This document shows positions 12,495 to 24,400 of a stretch of 64,000 nt of DNA, piece by piece. The stretch's first letter is position 1; each line of letters begins with the position of its first letter. The notes beneath the pieces were generated by a model. The model was not told where the DNA came from, did no database searches, and saw nothing but the letters and a program-made list of their open reading frames with translations. Location: contig NZ_CP027706.1 of the NCBI RefSeq assembly GCF_003850565.1, positions 6,200,001 through 6,264,000 on the forward strand, written 5' to 3'. The stretch is from Pseudomonas sessilinigenes (lineage in GTDB: Bacteria; Pseudomonadota; Gammaproteobacteria; Pseudomonadales; Pseudomonadaceae). A program made the translations under genes and the position numbers.

Positions 12495-13913
12495 TCAGGG
12501 TTGTCGCAGCGGCAGCGGCTTGGGGGCTTGGGCGTCAAGGGCCCGCTTGCCGCGAAAACGCAGGTAGTAGATCGACAGGATCAGCCCCAGGAAGGGCAAC
12601 CCGCAGACCAGGGTCAGGAAGAACGGTTCGGTGAACAACGTCGTGACCATCACCGCCAACATCAGCAACAGGCCACCGAGGCTGGTCCAGGGGTAGCCCC
12701 AGAGCTTGAAGGCCAGGGGTTCGCTGCCCTGCTGGCGACGGAAGCACAAGTGAGTGAGGAAGATCCCGGCCCAGGTGAACATGGCCCCGAACATCGCGAT
12801 CGACATCATCAGCGTGAAGGCTTGCTCGGCATAGGCCAGGTACAACAAGGTGGCCAGGGCAATGCCCAGGGATGACAGCAACAGCGCCGCCAGTGGCACG
12901 CCATTGCGGCTCAGGCGACCAAACATCGCTGGTGCCTGGCCAGCCCGGGACAGGCTGAACATCAGCCGGGTGGTGATGTACAGCTGGCTGTTCATCGCCG
13001 ACAGCGCCGCCACCAGGATCACTGCATTGATCACCCCACCGGCATAAGGGATGCCGCTGGCCGCCATGACCATGACGAAGGGGCTTTCTCCGCCGGTATT
13101 GCGCGCCCAGGGCACGATGGCCAAGACCAGGGCGATGGTCAGCAGGTAGAACACCACCAGGCGCACCACGGTAATGCGAAACGCCCGCGTCACAGCGCGT
13201 TCGGGGTCCTTGGCCTCGCCCGCCGCTACCGCGATCATTTCGATGCTCAGGTAGCTGAAGAAGGCCACGATCACTGCGACCCAGGTGCCCCAGACGCCAT
13301 TGGGAAAGAAGCCCCGGTCATTACTGTAGTTGGCCAGGCCGATACCCGACTCCATGGGCGCGTCATACACCACCCAGGCCCCCAACAGGATGAAGGCAAC
13401 AATGGCGCACAGCTTGAGCAGCGAGAACAGGTACTCGATGCTGCCGAATACCTTGACGCTGAAGGCGTTGGCCAGGATCAGCGCCAGGGAGAAGCCCAGC
13501 ATCCAATAGCCTCCCGGCACATCCGGATACCAGAACTTCATGTACATCGCCGCGGCGGTGATTTCCGTGCCCACGGCGAACACGATGGAAGCCCAGTAGG
13601 CGTAACGCATGGCGAAGCCGAACCAGGGCGCCACATAAAACTCGGCAAACGAACCGAAAGACCCGGAAGTCGGGTGGCGCACGGTCATTTCCGCCAGGCA
13701 CCCCATCAACAACAGCGCGATCACCGCGCCGATGCCATAGCTCACCAGCACGCTGGGCCCGGCGAAACCGATGGCAAAACTGCTACCCAGGAACAGCCCG
13801 GTACCGATGGCCCCGCCAATGGCGATCATCGACAATTGGCCGCTGCTCAAGGTTTGCTTGAGGCCTTTCTCACGGTCTGCCACTTGTTTGAAGGTGTGTG
13901 TTGTTTTTGTCAT
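12495..13913 (-). CDS. APC-superfamily amino-acid permease, next to kynureninase
   Basis: 472 residues, 12 predicted membrane helices. The N-terminal LSMIAIGGAIGTGLFLGS is the AAT/APC signature of bacterial amino-acid permeases (AroP, GabP, ProY), and the mid-protein IEMIAVAAGEAKDPERAV is another conserved loop. It starts 31 bp after the kynU stop on the same strand and is probably co-transcribed. By context it is a candidate kynurenine, tryptophan or 3-hydroxykynurenine importer; sequence alone does not fix the substrate. Confidence 0.88.
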   Translation of the reverse strand: MTKTTHTFKQVADREKGLKQTLSSGQLSMIAIGGAIGTGLFLGSSFAIGFAGPSVLVSYGIGAVIALLLMGCLAEMTVRHPTSGSFGSFAEFYVAPWFGFAMRYAYWASIVFAVGTEITAAAMYMKFWYPDVPGGYWMLGFSLALILANAFSVKVFGSIEYLFSLLKLCAIVAFILLGAWVVYDAPMESGIGLANYSNDRGFFPNGVWGTWVAVIVAFFSYLSIEMIAVAAGEAKDPERAVTRAFRITVVRLVVFYLLTIALVLAIVPWARNTGGESPFVMVMAASGIPYAGGVINAVILVAALSAMNSQLYITTRLMFSLSRAGQAPAMFGRLSRNGVPLAALLLSSLGIALATLLYLAYAEQAFTLMMSIAMFGAMFTWAGIFLTHLCFRRQQGSEPLAFKLWGYPWTSLGGLLLMLAVMVTTLFTEPFFLTLVCGLPFLGLILSIYYLRFRGKRALDAQAPKPLPLRQP

Positions 13914-13944
13914 GACACGCTTGCTCCAAGGCTAGGCACTGGGG

Positions 13945-15189
13945 TCAGGTCACCGATTTACGGGCCAGGAACTGCGGCTGGTTCCACTCGCCGCTCACGA
14001 GGATTTCCCGCAGTGCCCCCACGCACTCCCATACCTCTTGGTAACGGTTGTACAGCGGTGCAAAACCAAAACGCAGGATGTCCGGTGCACGGAAGTCACC
14101 GACGATGCCCCGGGCAATCAGGGCCTGCATGACCGGATAGGCCTGGGGGTGGCTCAGGGAGACCTGGCTGCCGCGCTGTTCGGCCTGCCTGGGCGTGCAC
14201 AGCGTTACACCGAGGCCCTGCAACTGCTGGTCGCAGAGAGTGATGAACAATTCGGTCAAGGCCTCGCTCTTGGCTCGCAGTACCTGCAGGTCGACCCCAT
14301 CGAACGCTTCCAGGGCCGCTTCCAGGGCCAGCACTCCCAACTGTGGCGCAGTGCCCACCAGCATCCGGTCCAGGCTCGGATGCGGTTGGTATTCATGGGT
14401 GAAGTCGAAGGGTTTGGCGTGGCCATGCCAACCTGTGAGCGGCTGGCGCAAATGAGGGATATGGCGCTCGGCAACAAAGACGAAAGCCGGAGCCCCGGGT
14501 CCGCCATTGAGGTACTTGTAGCCGCAGCCTACGGCAAAGTCGGCGCCCGCCGCATTCAGGCGGACCGGCATGGCCCCGGCGGAATGACACAGGTCCCAGA
14601 CCACCAGGACCCCCAACTCATGGGCACGGGCGGTAATGGCCGCCATATCGTAGCGGCGGCCGGACTTGAAGTTGACATGGGTCAGCGAGAGCACCGCCAC
14701 CTCTTCACTCAGGGCCTCCATCACCTGCTCGGGATCGACGCACTGCAACTGGCACCCCGTCAATTCCGAAACCCCCTGGGCGATGTAGACATCGGTGGGG
14801 AAATTGCCGTTTTCCGCCAGGATCACCCGACGTTGCGGCTGCATGCGCAACGCGGCCACCAGCACCTTGAACAGGTTGATCGAGGTCGAGTCGGCAACGA
14901 TCACTTCATGCGCCTGGGCACCGACCAGATGCGCAATGCGCGCTCCGGTGCGTTGCGGTGCCGGATACCAGTCGGCATCGTTCCAGGAGTTGATCAGCCC
15001 CTGGGCCCATTCCTCCTTGAGGACTTGCTCGATTCGCGCGGGCACATGGGCCGGCATCGCCCCCAGGGAGTTACCGTCCAGGTAGATCTTGTGTTGCGGC
15101 AGGGCAAAGCGCTGGCGACAAAAGGCCAGTGGATCGGACTCATCCAGTTGTTGGACCTGGTCCAGGCGACAGGGCGTGGAACTGCTCAT
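13945..15189 (-). CDS. kynU: Kynureninase
   Basis: 414-residue PLP enzyme hydrolysing kynurenine (or 3-hydroxykynurenine) to alanine and anthranilate (or 3-hydroxyanthranilate). The internal aldimine lysine is Lys225 in GCGYKYLNGGPGAP, the PLP-nitrogen partner is Asp199 in VVWDLCHSAGAM, and the substrate loop YLDGNSLGAMP is at the N-terminus. ATG at 15189 has GAGGGA upstream; an open frame further 5' is spurious. It provides the link to the oppositely oriented 3-hydroxyanthranilate operon. No kynR (Lrp-type) or kynB is adjacent, unlike P. aeruginosa. Confidence 0.96.
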   Translation of the reverse strand: MSSSTPCRLDQVQQLDESDPLAFCRQRFALPQHKIYLDGNSLGAMPAHVPARIEQVLKEEWAQGLINSWNDADWYPAPQRTGARIAHLVGAQAHEVIVADSTSINLFKVLVAALRMQPQRRVILAENGNFPTDVYIAQGVSELTGCQLQCVDPEQVMEALSEEVAVLSLTHVNFKSGRRYDMAAITARAHELGVLVVWDLCHSAGAMPVRLNAAGADFAVGCGYKYLNGGPGAPAFVFVAERHIPHLRQPLTGWHGHAKPFDFTHEYQPHPSLDRMLVGTAPQLGVLALEAALEAFDGVDLQVLRAKSEALTELFITLCDQQLQGLGVTLCTPRQAEQRGSQVSLSHPQAYPVMQALIARGIVGDFRAPDILRFGFAPLYNRYQEVWECVGALREILVSGEWNQPQFLARKSVT

Positions 15190-15446
15190 GACTATCCCTC
15201 GGCATTTATTGTTGTGGCGCCTGGACGGCGACAACGGCCGCCAGGCTGTCCAGATCCTAGCCAGGGTTGTCATTACTGGATAATAGAAAAGAAGCCGCCG
15301 TGTATTCCGTAAGGTAATGGCCAACCCACTGCGACTATCCGTTCCGGGTGATGCTTTATCGAGGCATTTACGGCGGGTTATGCCATGGCTGGCTTGTCGA
15401 CTGGCGCGGGCAATGACCAGGCACCGACCGTTTGAGAACGGGGCGC

Positions 15447-15472
15447 AAAAAAAAGCCGCCCGATCGGGCGGC
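15447..15472 (-). terminator. Rho-independent terminator of the autotransporter gene
   Basis: Perfect 18-bp palindrome GCCGCCCGATCGGGCGGC (15455-15472) followed on the minus strand by eight U residues (A-run 15447-15454). It lies 18 bp beyond the autotransporter stop codon and also insulates kynU from it. Confidence 0.92.
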
Positions 15473-15490
15473 TGCAATCCCTGACCAGCG

Positions 15491-18400
15491 TTAGAAATCG
15501 AGGGAGAAGTTGAGCGTCATGGCATGGTCCTTGGTCTGCCCGGACAGCTGCCCCGAGTAGCCGATACCCAATTTGCCAGCCGGCGTGACCTGATAGTCCA
15601 GGCCGGCCTCGACCAGCGCGCTGTCCTTGGCGATCGGCACGCCCTGGGTCGTGAACGAGGTGCCGCCATCGATGAAGCTCAGGTCGGCATCCGGCTTGGT
15701 ATCGCCATAGGCATGGCGCCAGCCCAGGCCCAGTCGAGGGGTGAGCTGCTGGCCGTTGCTCAAGGTAATGCGCTTGCCCGCGCGCAGGCCAACGGTGGAG
15801 AACGTCACGTCCTGGCTGGCCTTGGCCTTGAGTGCCGCAGCGCCGCCCTTCTCCTTGCCGGTGTCGCTGTCGTAGTTGACATAGGACAGCCCGACGAAAG
15901 GTTCCAGCGCCACGCCCGCGGCGTCCATGGCATAACCGACCTCACCGAAGACCTGGGCACTGCGGGCGTTGTAGTCGGCCTTCAGGCGATCGCTGTAGCT
16001 GCCGACGGCGACGTCACGCTTGGTCTCGATCTTGTGCCAGCTGTAGGCCGCCCCCAGGCGCACCGCAACGGCATCGAACTGGGAATTGAGGTAGGCCCCA
16101 AGGTGGGTGGTGTTGACCGTGGCTTCCGACTGCCGCTGACTGGCCTTCAGGTCGCTGCGGGTATAACCCACGGCCGCACCGGCTCGCCAGGTGTCATCCA
16201 GCTGGCGGTCGCTGCCCAGCACGAAGCCCGACAGGTTGCGATCCAGCTTGGCGGTATTGCTGTTGCCGGACATGTCGCCCCAGGTACCCAACACACGCAT
16301 CCAGCCCACCATCTCGCCCTGGCAACCGCTGCTGCTCAAGCGATTTTCACGGCTGGCCAGCACTTGCCGAGGGTCGTCCTGGCTACTGTTGCAGCCAGGC
16401 TGGCGCATGCGGTCGTTGAGGGCATCGCGCATGTAGCGCGAATCCTCCAGCAAGGCGCTGACCGTACTGGCATGGATTTCCCCGGACAGGCTATTGAACG
16501 CATTCTGTGCCCCGGCCCGGTCCAGGCCGAGGATCTGATCGTTCAACTGATCGGCCGGATCGTCGTCATCTCCCGAATAGGCGCCCAGTGCCGCCGCCAC
16601 TCCGCGCTGGTTGCGGGTCTGGGCGACGTCGACGAAGGCGGTCTGGTTGCGGCTGACATTCAGGTTCACCTGGTTGGCGCTGTAGGCCAGCGAGGTGTCG
16701 AGGAACACCAGTTGCGGCAGGTTGCTGCTGCTGAAAGTACCGGTGATGCCGCCACCGGCGTTGATCAGCGAGTAGCTGGTGGTGCCGCCACCGTAGTTCA
16801 GGCCGGTGACCTGCAGATTGCCCGCCAGGTTGGCGGTGCCACCCACTTGCAACGCCGGGCTCGTGGCCGAGGTCGGTGTCAGTTGCAGGGTCCCGGTGCT
16901 GCCGTTGCTGAAGTTGCCGGTGACCGCCAGCTTGCCGATCGGCCCGCCGGAACTCACCAGGCCATTGTTGACCAGCCCCCCGACGCTGCCGTTGCCTTGC
17001 AACGCGGCGCCATTGCTGACCACCACCTGCCCAGCCAGGGAAGCCGGGGCGTCGCCGATCTGTACAGTGCCCTGCTCCACCGCCAGGGTGCCGCTGAAGG
17101 GCTGGTTGCCATTGAGCTGCAGCAAACCAGCGCCCTGCTTGACCACCGTACCAGTACCACTGAGCAGGCCGTTGAACACGCCATTGCTGTTCTGCGCGAA
17201 CAACATCCGGGCGTTGACCAGCATCCGTCCCTGCAAGCTGGTGGTGTTGCCCGCCAGGGTGCCGCCACTGACCGTGGTGCCGCCGGTGTAGGTGTTGGCA
17301 CCCGTGAGCAGCAAGACCCCGGCATCGGTTTTCTCGATACCGCCGCTGCCCACCAGCGGTGCATCGATCTGGGTTACCACTCCACCATTGATCCGTACCT
17401 TGGCCAGGCTGCCATCGCTGCCATTGGTAGGGCTCAGGCTGCCATTGCTGCCGGCGACGAAGTTATAGCCGCTGTCGAGCACCTGCATGCCGGTGAAGCT
17501 CTGGTTACCGGCCACGGTCACGGTGCCGCCCTGCCCGCCGAAGATCACGAACTGGTTGCCCGCACCCTGGGTCTGGGTACCGGTGGGGTCGGTCCAGTTG
17601 GTGGACGAGCCCCAGGTGCCGCTGCCACCACCGATGCTGCCGTTGGCCGTGGTCTGGCCGCCGTTCCAGAACTGCACCTGGCCTGGCGCGCCCTGTACCA
17701 GCAGGTTGACCTGGTTGGCCAGGGCGGTCTGCAGGCTCAGGGAGCCCGGCAGCACGCCACCAGGCAGCGTGCCGTAGTTCAGGCCGTTGTTGGTCAAGGT
17801 GCCGCCGTAGCGGAACAGTTGGTAGACGCCTACGCCGAAGTTTCCGGCATCGGTGATGTTCAAGGTGCCGTCCAGGGTGAGGTTGCCGGCCACGTTGACC
17901 GCCGTGGTGGAGCTGGTGGCCTGGCCCAGGCTGAAGTCCAGGTTGGTGCCGGAAGACAGCACCAGGCCGCCCACGGACAACGGCGTGGCACTGCCGCCGG
18001 CCTTGAGGCTGGCGCCATCGCCCAGCTGTACGGTACCGGTGAGCTGGCCGCTACCGCCAATGCTGGCGCCATTGGCCACCTGCACATTGCCGCTGGCCAG
18101 GCTGCCGTTGACCAGCAACGAGCCGTCCTGCACCTGGGTGGTGCCGGTAAAGCTGTTGTTGCCGGTCAGTAACAGCGTGCCGCTGCCTTGCTTGATCAAG
18201 GTGCCGTTGCCGCTGAGGTTGCCGGCATAGGTGCCATTGGCGTTCTGCTGGAACATCAGCGCGGCATTGTTGAGGATCGAGCCCTGCAAGCTGCTGGCAT
18301 CGCCGCGGGTGGTGCCTGCGTTGAGCGTGGTACCGCCGCTGTAGGTATTGGCGCCGCTGAGCAGCAAATCGCCGCTGCCATTCTTCACCAACGAGCCATT

Positions 18401-21400
18401 GCCACTGATCGCGCCGCTGAGGGTCAGGGCCTGCTGGTTGGCCAGGTTCAACTGCGCGCCAAGGGTAATGGCATTGGCCAACTGCAGCGCCACCGGACTG
18501 TCGAGCTGGGCGTTGCCGCCCACCGTCAGGGCCCCACTGCCCAAGGCGTTGTCGTTGCCCAGGACCAATTGCCCGGCCTTGAGCAAGGTACCGCCCTGGT
18601 AGGTATTGACGCCGTTCAAGGTCAGGCTGGCGTTGCCATTCTTCACCAGGCCGCCGGTGCCACCGACCACACCGCCCAGGGTCAGGGCATTGGAACCGCC
18701 GATGTTCAATGCACCAGCCAGGTTCAGTCCATTGCCCAGGGACACCGCCGTGTTGCTGTCCAGGGTGGTGCCATTGGCGGTGCTCAGGGCACCGCTGCCC
18801 AGGGCGCTGTCATTGCCCACCACCAGGGTGCCGCCCTGCAGCGAGGTGCCGCCGCTGTAGCTGTTGTTGCCATTGAGCACCAGGGTGCCGCTGTCGAGCT
18901 TGGCCAGGGTGCCGCTGCCGGTGAGCGTCACGCCGAGGGTGGCGGTGGCGTTCGGATCGACCCGAATCGCCGTGTTGCCGGTACCGCCATTGACCAGGTT
19001 CAGAGCCCCGCCCACGCCGCCTACCAGGTTGTAGCCGTCGGTGACGAACTGCATGCCGGTGAGGCTTTGCGTGCCGTTCACGGTCACGGTGCCGGCATTG
19101 CCCTGGAACACCGCGAAGCTGCCGCCCCAGGCCTGGTTCGAGCTGCCATCGACCGACGTCCAGTTGCTGGTGCCACTGCCCCAGGTACCGGAGCCGCCGT
19201 CGATCACGCCGTTGCCCGTGGTCTGCGAGCCATCCCAGAACAGCACGGTGGTGTTGGGGGCACTCACCAGCAGGTTGACCTGGTTGCCCACGGCGGTTTG
19301 CAGCTGCAGGTCGCCTGGCACCACGCTGCCGGGCAGGGTGCCGAAGTTGAGGCCGTTGTCGGTCAGCGCCCCGGTGTAGTTGATCAGGCGATAGACGCCG
19401 GTGCCGAAGCCGCCGATGTCGCTCACGTTCAAGGTGCCGTCCAGGGTCAGGTTGCCACCGACGTTGACCAGGGCATTGCCACCACCGTTGACCGGCGCGC
19501 CGAGCCCCACGTCCAGGTTGGAGTTGGCGCCCAGTACCAATGAGCCTGCCGACAGGGTGTTGCCGGAACTCAGCGCCAGGTGCCCGCCATCGGCCACGGT
19601 GAGGGCACCGCCCAGGCTGCCGTTGCCGGTCAGGGTCGCGCCGCTGTTGACCGTGACCGCGGCGCTGGCCAGCGAGCCGCTGAGGTTCAGCGTGCCGCCG
19701 TTGACCTGGGTGTTGCCGCTCAGGGTACTGGTGCCGCTGAGATTGAGCGTGCCGGTACCGGCCTTGATCAGTTGCCCGCTGCCGTCCAGGCTGCCGCCGA
19801 ACGTGCTGCCCTGGTTACCGCTGCCCAAGGTCAGGGTATTGCCGCTGCCGATGGCCACCGCACCGCTGCCGCTCAGGCTGCCCAGGCTGGCCGAGGCTCC
19901 GAGGTTGAGGTTGCTGCCAGCGGCCAGGTTGACGCCGGCGCTATTGCCCAGGGCACCGCTGCTCTGGGTGGTCAGGCTGCCGGCCAGCACGTTGATGGGG
20001 CCACTGAAACTGTTGTTGCCACTCAGGGTCAGGTTGGCCGCGCCGTTCTTGGTCAAGGTCCCGCTGCCAGCGATCACGCCACCCAGGGTCAGGTCGTTGG
20101 CCCCGGCCAGGGTCAGCCCGGCATTGACGTTAAGGTCGTTGGTCAGCACCAGCGGCGCACTGTTGGCCAGGGTCGCGGTGCCGCCCACGGTCAGCGCGCC
20201 GCTGCCCAGGGCCGTGGCCTGGGCCAGGGTCAGGGTGCCGGCGTTGAGCAGGGTACCGCCCTGGTAGTTGTTGACCCCGCCCAGGGTCAGGTTGCCGGCG
20301 CCGTTCTTGATCAGCTGGCCGGCACCGCCGATGACTCCACCCAGGGTCAGGTCGTTACTGCCGGCAAGGGTCAGGTTGGCATTGAGGGTCAGGGCATTGG
20401 CCAGGCTCAGGGCACTGCTGGCGTCCAGGGTCGCGGCACCGCCCACGGTCAGGCCACCGGTGCCCAGGGCGCCGTTGTTGCCCAGGGTCAGGGTCCCGGC
20501 GTTGAGCAAGGTGCCGCCGGTGAAGCCATTGTTAGCGTTCAGGGTCAGATTGGCCGCACCATTCTTGGTCAGGCCGCCTGCTCCATTGATCATCCCGCCC
20601 AGGGTCAGGTCGGCGGTACCGCCGATACCCAGGTTGCCGGCCAGGTTGAGCACATTGGTGAGGCTGACCGCCGTGCTGGCGTCCAGGCTGGTGCCAGCGG
20701 CCGCATTCAGCGCACCGCCGCCCAGGGCGGTGTTGCTGGCCAGGATCAGGCCGCCCGCGTTCAACGCGGTAGGCCCCAGGTAGGTATTGTTGCCGCCCAA
20801 GGTCAAGTTGGCGCTGCCGTTCTTGACCAGGCTACCGCTGCCACCGATCACCCCACCCAGGGTCAGGGCGTTGGAACCGGCGATATTCAGTGCGCCGGCC
20901 AGGGTCACGGCATTGCCCAGGGTGACCGCGGTGTTGCTGTCCAGGGTGGTGCCATTGGCGGTGCTCAAGGCACCTGTACCCAGGGCGCTGTTGTTGCCCA
21001 CCACCAGGGTACCGCCCTGCAGCGAAGTGCCGCCGCTATAGCTGTTGTTGCCATTGAGCACCAGGGTGCCGCTGTCGAGCTTGGCCAGGGTGCCGCTGCC
21101 GTTGATCGCCACGCCGAGAGTGGCGGTGGCGTTCGGGTCGACGCGGATCGAGGTATTGCCACCGCTGCCGTTGACCGCCGTCAGCGAACCACCGGGGGCC
21201 CCCACCAGGTTGTAGCCGTCGGTGACGAACTGCATGCCGGTGAAACTCTGCGCCCCGGCCACGTTGACCGTACCCGCAGTGCCCTGGAAGACCGCAAAAC
21301 CGTTACCCCAGGTCTGGTTGAGGGTGCCATTGACCGAGGTCCAGTTGCTGTTCAGCGAGTCCCAGGTGCCGCTGCCACCATCGACCGCGCCATTGGGCAC

Positions 21401-24400
21401 TGTCTGGCTGCCGTCCCAGAAGCGAATGTTGGTCCCCCCCGATACCAGCAGGTTGACCTGGTTGCCGACGCTGGTCTGCACCACCAGGTCGCCAAGGTTG
21501 AAGCCCAGCGGTACGCTGGCCACGTTCAGCCCCAGGTCCACCAGGCTGCCGGTGTAGTTGATCAGGCGATAGACGCCCACGCCGAAACCACCGGCATCGC
21601 TGACGTTGAGTTGGCCGCCCAGGGTCAGGTTGCCGCCGACATTGAGCAGCGAAGTGGTGGACGGCGCGCCAAGGTTGGCGTCCAGGTTGGCGCCGCTGTT
21701 GAGCACCAGCGAGCCCACCGACAGGGTATTGCCCGAATTCAGCGCCAGATGGCCACCGGACGCCACATCCAGGGCGCCCAGCAACGAACCGGAGCCGGTC
21801 AGGGTCCCGCCGCTGGCGACGTTGACCGTGCCGCTGGCCAGGGAACCGTCGACCTTCAGGGTGCCGCCGCTGACCAGGCTGTTGCCGGTCAGGCCATTGA
21901 TGCCGCCCAGGGTCAGGGTGCCGCTGCCGACCTTGGTCAACTGCCCGCTGCCACTGAGGTCGCCGTTGAACACCGAGCTGGCGTTACTTCCACCGACACT
22001 CAGCGCCACCCCGGGGCTGAGTTGCACCGAGCCGCTGCCGGTCAACCCGCCAAGGCTGGCATTGGCGCCCAGGTTGAGGCTGGCGCCCGCGCTGATATTG
22101 GCCCCGGAACTGTTGCCCAGGGCGCCGCTGGAGAGCGTGGTCACACTGCCGGCCAGCACGTTCAAGGGTCCGCTGAACGTGTTGTTGCCACTCAGGGACA
22201 GGTCCGCCAGGCCGTCCTTGATCAACCCGGAACTGCCGCCGATCACCCCAGCCAGGATCAGGTTGTTGTTGCCGGCCAGGGTCAGGTCGGCATTGAGGGT
22301 CAGGTTGTTGCCCAGGGCCATTGGCGTGCTGTTGTCCAGGGTCGCGGCGCCGCCAACAGTCAGGGCGCCGGTGCCCAGGGCCCCGCTGTTGCCCAGGGTC
22401 AGGGTCCCGGCATTGAGCGCGGTGCCACCCTGGTAGGTGTTGATGCCGTTGAGCGTCAGGTTGGTCGTGCCGTTCTTGATCAATTGCCCCGTACCACCGA
22501 TGACCCCGCCCAGGGTCAGGTCGTTGCTGCCGGGCAGGGTCAGGTTGGCATTGAGGGTCAGGTTGTTGTTCAGGCTGATACCTGGTGCGCTGTCCAGGTT
22601 TGCCGCGCCAGCCACGGTCAACACTCCGTTGCCCAGGGCGCCATTGTTGCCCAGGGTCAGGGTCCCGGCGTTGAGCGTGGTGCCGCCCTGGTAGGTGTTG
22701 GCGCCGTTCAGGGTCAAGTTGGCGTTGCCGTTCTTGATCAAACTGCCGATCCCGCCGACCACCCCGGCCAGGGTCAGGTCGGCGCCGCCACCGATAGTGA
22801 CCCCGCCGCCGAGATTCACCTGGTTACCCAGGCTCACCACCGTGTTGCTGTCCAGGGTAGTGCCTGCGGCCGCATTCAACGCACCGCCGCCCAGGGCATT
22901 GGCGTTACCGACGATCAACCGGCCAGCATTGAGGGTGGTATTGCCCAGGTAGGCGTTGGCACCGTTGAGGATCAGGTCGGCGCTGCCATTCTTGATCAGG
23001 CCGCCGATCCCGCCGATCACGCCACCCAAGGTCAGAGCATTGCTGCCGGCGATCGTCAGGTTGCCGCCCAGGTTCAGCCCATTGCCGATGCTGACCGCGG
23101 TACTGGCGTCCAGGCTGGTGCCGTTGGCAGCATTCAGCGTGCCATTGCCCAGGGCGCCGTTGGCGCCCAGGATCAGCGTGCCGCCGTTGAGGGCGGTATT
23201 GCCCTGGTAGGTATTGGTACCGCTGAGGGTCAGGCTGGAACTGCCACTCTTGATCAGCCCGGCGCTGCCGCCGATGGTGCCGCCCAGGGTCAGGGCATTG
23301 CTACCGCCCACCGTCAGGTTGGCGTTGAGGTTGATGGCATTGCCCACGCTCAGGGCGCTGCCGGCACTCAGCGAACTGGCGCCGCCCACGGTCAGCGCAC
23401 CGCTGCCCAGGGCCGTGGCGCTACCCAGGGTCAGGTTGCCGGCATTGAGCAAGGTGCCGCCCTGGTAGCTGTTGTTGCCATTGAGGGTGAGGTTGGCGCC
23501 ACCGTTCTTGACCAGTCCATAGGCGCCGCTGACGTCGCCATCCAGGATCAGCGGATTGAGCCCGTCCAGGGTCAGGTCGGCGTTGAGCACTATGTCATTG
23601 AGCAGGTCCAGGCTGGTGCTGCCGGCGAGGTTCGCCGCGCCGCCCACGGTCAAGGCGCCGCTGCCCAGGGCGCCGCTGTTGCCCAGGGTCAGGGTGCCGC
23701 CGTTGAGCAAGGTTCCGCCCTGGTAGGTGTTGCTGCCATTGAGGGTCAGCCCCGCCGTGCCGTTCTTGGTCAGGCCACCGGTGCCGGTGATCAGCCCGCC
23801 CAGGGTCAGCGCGTTGCTGCCGGCCAGGTTGAGGTTGCCGGCCAGGTTCAGGGTATTGCCCAGGGACACCGAGGTGCTGCTGTCCAGGGTAGTGCCGGCG
23901 GCGGTATTGAGCACGCCCAGGCCCAGGGCCAGGTTGCTGCCGACGATCAACGACCCGCTGTTGAGGTTGGTGTTGCCCAGGAAGCCGTTATTGCCGGACA
24001 GGGTCAGGCTTGCCGTGCCGTTCTTGTTCAGCCCACCGGCACCGTTGATCTGCCCGGACAGCCCCAGGTTCTGGGTGCCGCCAATGGTCAGGGCGCCGGC
24101 CAGGTTGACGTTGTTGCCCAGGCTCAAGGCGGTGTTGGCATCCAGCGTCGTACCGGCCGCCGCGTTGAGGGTGCCGGTGCTCAGGGCGCCGGCATTGCCG
24201 ACGATCAAGCGCCCGGTATTCAGGGCGGTGTTGCCCAGGTAGGCATTGGCCGAATTGAGCGTCAGGTCGGCGCTGCCGTTCTTGATCAGGCCACCGGCAC
24301 CGCTGACCAGGCCGCCCAGGGTCAGGGCATTGCTGCCGCCCAGGGTCAGGTTGCCGGCCAGGGCCAGGGCGTTGCCCAGGCTGATGGCGGTGTTGGTATC